Assembly: GCA_947624845.1 (NCBI GenBank)
Contig: CANQMB010000068.1
Location: 1-5,320 of the forward strand
Length of the DNA: 5,320 nt
Reading direction: 5' to 3'
Origin: an uncultured Bacilli bacterium
GTDB lineage: Bacteria > Bacillota_I > Bacilli_A > RF39 > UBA660
Position numbers and translations under genes: made by a program. Positions 4,480-5,320 of the stretch are shown one piece after another. Below the pieces are notes generated by a model. It was not told the DNA's origin. It made no database searches and was given only the letters and a program-made list of their open reading frames with translations. How positions within the stretch are numbered: position 1 is the first letter of the stretch; each line of letters begins with the position of its first letter.

Positions 4480-5320
4480 TCTTTTAAAGAAATTCTTTTC
4501 TTTTTTCTTAGAATTCTCATAAATGGGAATTCTTTTTATTTCCTTGTCATATAAAAATATTTTTACATATCCTTTGATTGATCCCGATAATTTGGAATCA
4601 ATTTGAATCATCGTCTTTATATTTTCTTTCTCATCGACTGTCAGTGGATAAGAAAAAGATTCTCGAATATAATATTTTTTATCTAAATCAAAATTTTTAT
4701 GATCAATAATTAAATAGTTCTGATAAAGAGAAAACATCTGCTCATATAAATTTTGATGATTTAAATAAATATCTGGATCATCTAAAGTGACAATCGTTAA
4801 ATTGAGATTATTTTTAGTAGCAGTGGAAACAAAGGTTTTCCCCGCACTAGGCGTATAACCATTCTTTCCTCCCGTCGTATACTTATAATCGGTTAAAAGC
4901 TTGTTGCGATTATACCATAAATAAGTTTTGCTATTTCCCTTGGATACATATTTTTTGGTAGCAATTATTTTTCTATAAAGAGGATAATGTTGATAAGCGT
5001 AGGTAGAAAGAAGTGCCATATCATAGGCAGTAGAATAATTTTTAGTCTCCTCATCTAATCCATGAGGATTTTTAAATATTGTATCTTTCATTCCAATCTT
5101 TTTGGCTTTTTCATTCATTTTTTTTACAAATTCTTTTTCACTCTTACAAACATTGTTCGCAATCACTACAGAAGCATCATTCCCACTGCGTAAAAGAAGA
5201 CCATAGAGCAAATCATTTAAACTCATCTTCTCTTTATACTCTAAATAAATATTGGTTCCATACATCTCTAAAACTTCTTCTTTGGCTTGATAAACGTCTT
5301 TTTTGTCTCCGAGATCCATG
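4468..5320 (-). CDS. D-alanyl-D-alanine carboxypeptidase (peptidase S11), 5' end outside the window
   Basis: This is the C-terminal part (about 284 codons) of a penicillin-binding protein of the DacA/DacF type, which trims terminal D-Ala from peptidoglycan stem peptides outside the membrane. The Met at 5317-5319 is internal: the signal peptide and the SxxK catalytic serine motif must lie beyond the right edge. Counting from that Met, LLYGLLLRSGNDAS (37-50) holds the SxN motif (45-47), and NPHGLD (84-89) is typical of the family. The third motif, normally KTG, is KNG (152-154; AAT codon at 4861-4863) inside GGKNGYTPSAGK, so the Thr is replaced by Asn. A C-terminal beta domain follows, ending in a basic, Phe-rich tail (KKKEKNFFKRLFS) that may bind the membrane like the amphipathic helix of related enzymes. 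The stop overlaps the metallophosphoesterase end by 12 bp. No terminator is seen for this strand. Confidence 0.9.
   Translation of the reverse strand, partial: MDLGDKKDVYQAKEEVLEMYGTNIYLEYKEKMSLNDLLYGLLLRSGNDASVVIANNVCKSEKEFVKKMNEKAKKIGMKDTIFKNPHGLDEETKNYSTAYDMALLSTYAYQHYPLYRKIIATKKYVSKGNSKTYLWYNRNKLLTDYKYTTGGKNGYTPSAGKTFVSTATKNNLNLTIVTLDDPDIYLNHQNLYEQMFSLYQNYLIIDHKNFDLDKKYYIRESFSYPLTVDEKENIKTMIQIDSKLSGSIKGYVKIFLYDKEIKRIPIYENSKKKEKNFFKRLFS
4510..4540 (+). terminator. Predicted terminator of the metallophosphoesterase gene, inside the convergent CDS
   Basis: AGAATTCTC (4510-4518) pairs with GGGAATTCT (4525-4533) over nine base pairs, one of them G-U, around a six-base loop. TTTTTATT follows. 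It lies 30 bp past the metallophosphoesterase stop. On the minus strand the same bases encode the carboxypeptidase residues RIPIYENS and have no T-tract after the hairpin, so the signal is plus-strand specific. Confidence 0.6.

Noticed and set aside
5317..5319. ATG as the true start of the carboxypeptidase
   Set aside because: The S11 family needs a signal peptide and SxxK motif before this point, both absent, so this Met is internal and the gene continues past the window edge.

Overview
The window looks like chromosomal DNA from a low-GC member of the Bacillota (Bacilli/Erysipelotrichia-like, possibly an uncultured gut lineage). The evidence is the strong AT bias, Lys/Ile/Asn-rich proteins, AGGAGG-type ribosome binding sites, standard UGA stops (Trp is TGG), short intergenic gaps, and a D-alanyl-D-alanine carboxypeptidase that implies a peptidoglycan wall. 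No RNA gene, mobile element or CRISPR array is visible.

Layout from left to right: the 5' end of an unidentified gene runs off the left edge (minus strand, 1-86). Next come a membrane-anchored aryl-sulfate sulfotransferase (153-1826), a Cof-type HAD-fold protein (1872-2678) and a six-helix membrane protein resembling the VUT/YhhQ queuosine-precursor transporters with a Lys/Thr/Ser-rich tail (2743-3453). All of these are on the minus strand. A divergent promoter region of about 110 bp (3454-3564) separates them from a plus-strand membrane-anchored metallophosphoesterase (3565-4479). Its 3' end overlaps by 12 bp the 3' end of a convergent minus-strand D-Ala-D-Ala carboxypeptidase that runs off the right edge.

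Transcription units can be read fairly well. The HAD and sulfotransferase genes are 45 bp apart with no terminator between them, so they are probably cotranscribed. Strong hairpin/T-tract terminators lie directly after the sulfotransferase and after the VUT-like gene. In both places a promoter for the next gene is fitted into the terminator, with a -35-like hexamer in the hairpin loop and the -10 just past the T-tract. Three promoters share a TATGATA core with an extended -10.

The gene products do not form an obvious pathway. Four of the five identifiable proteins are predicted to be membrane-bound or to act at the cell surface. The most notable point is that three enzyme-like proteins have a changed core motif. 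The HAD protein lacks the nucleophilic Asp (Gly9) and has Asn for an acidic residue in motif IV. The metallophosphoesterase has GEED where GNHD/E is expected. The carboxypeptidase has KNG instead of KTG. The VUT-like protein also lacks the acidic residues I recall in that family. The sulfotransferase, in contrast, keeps its catalytic His/Arg set. I see no clear new multi-gene system; these motif changes and the compact regulatory architecture are the points worth checking.
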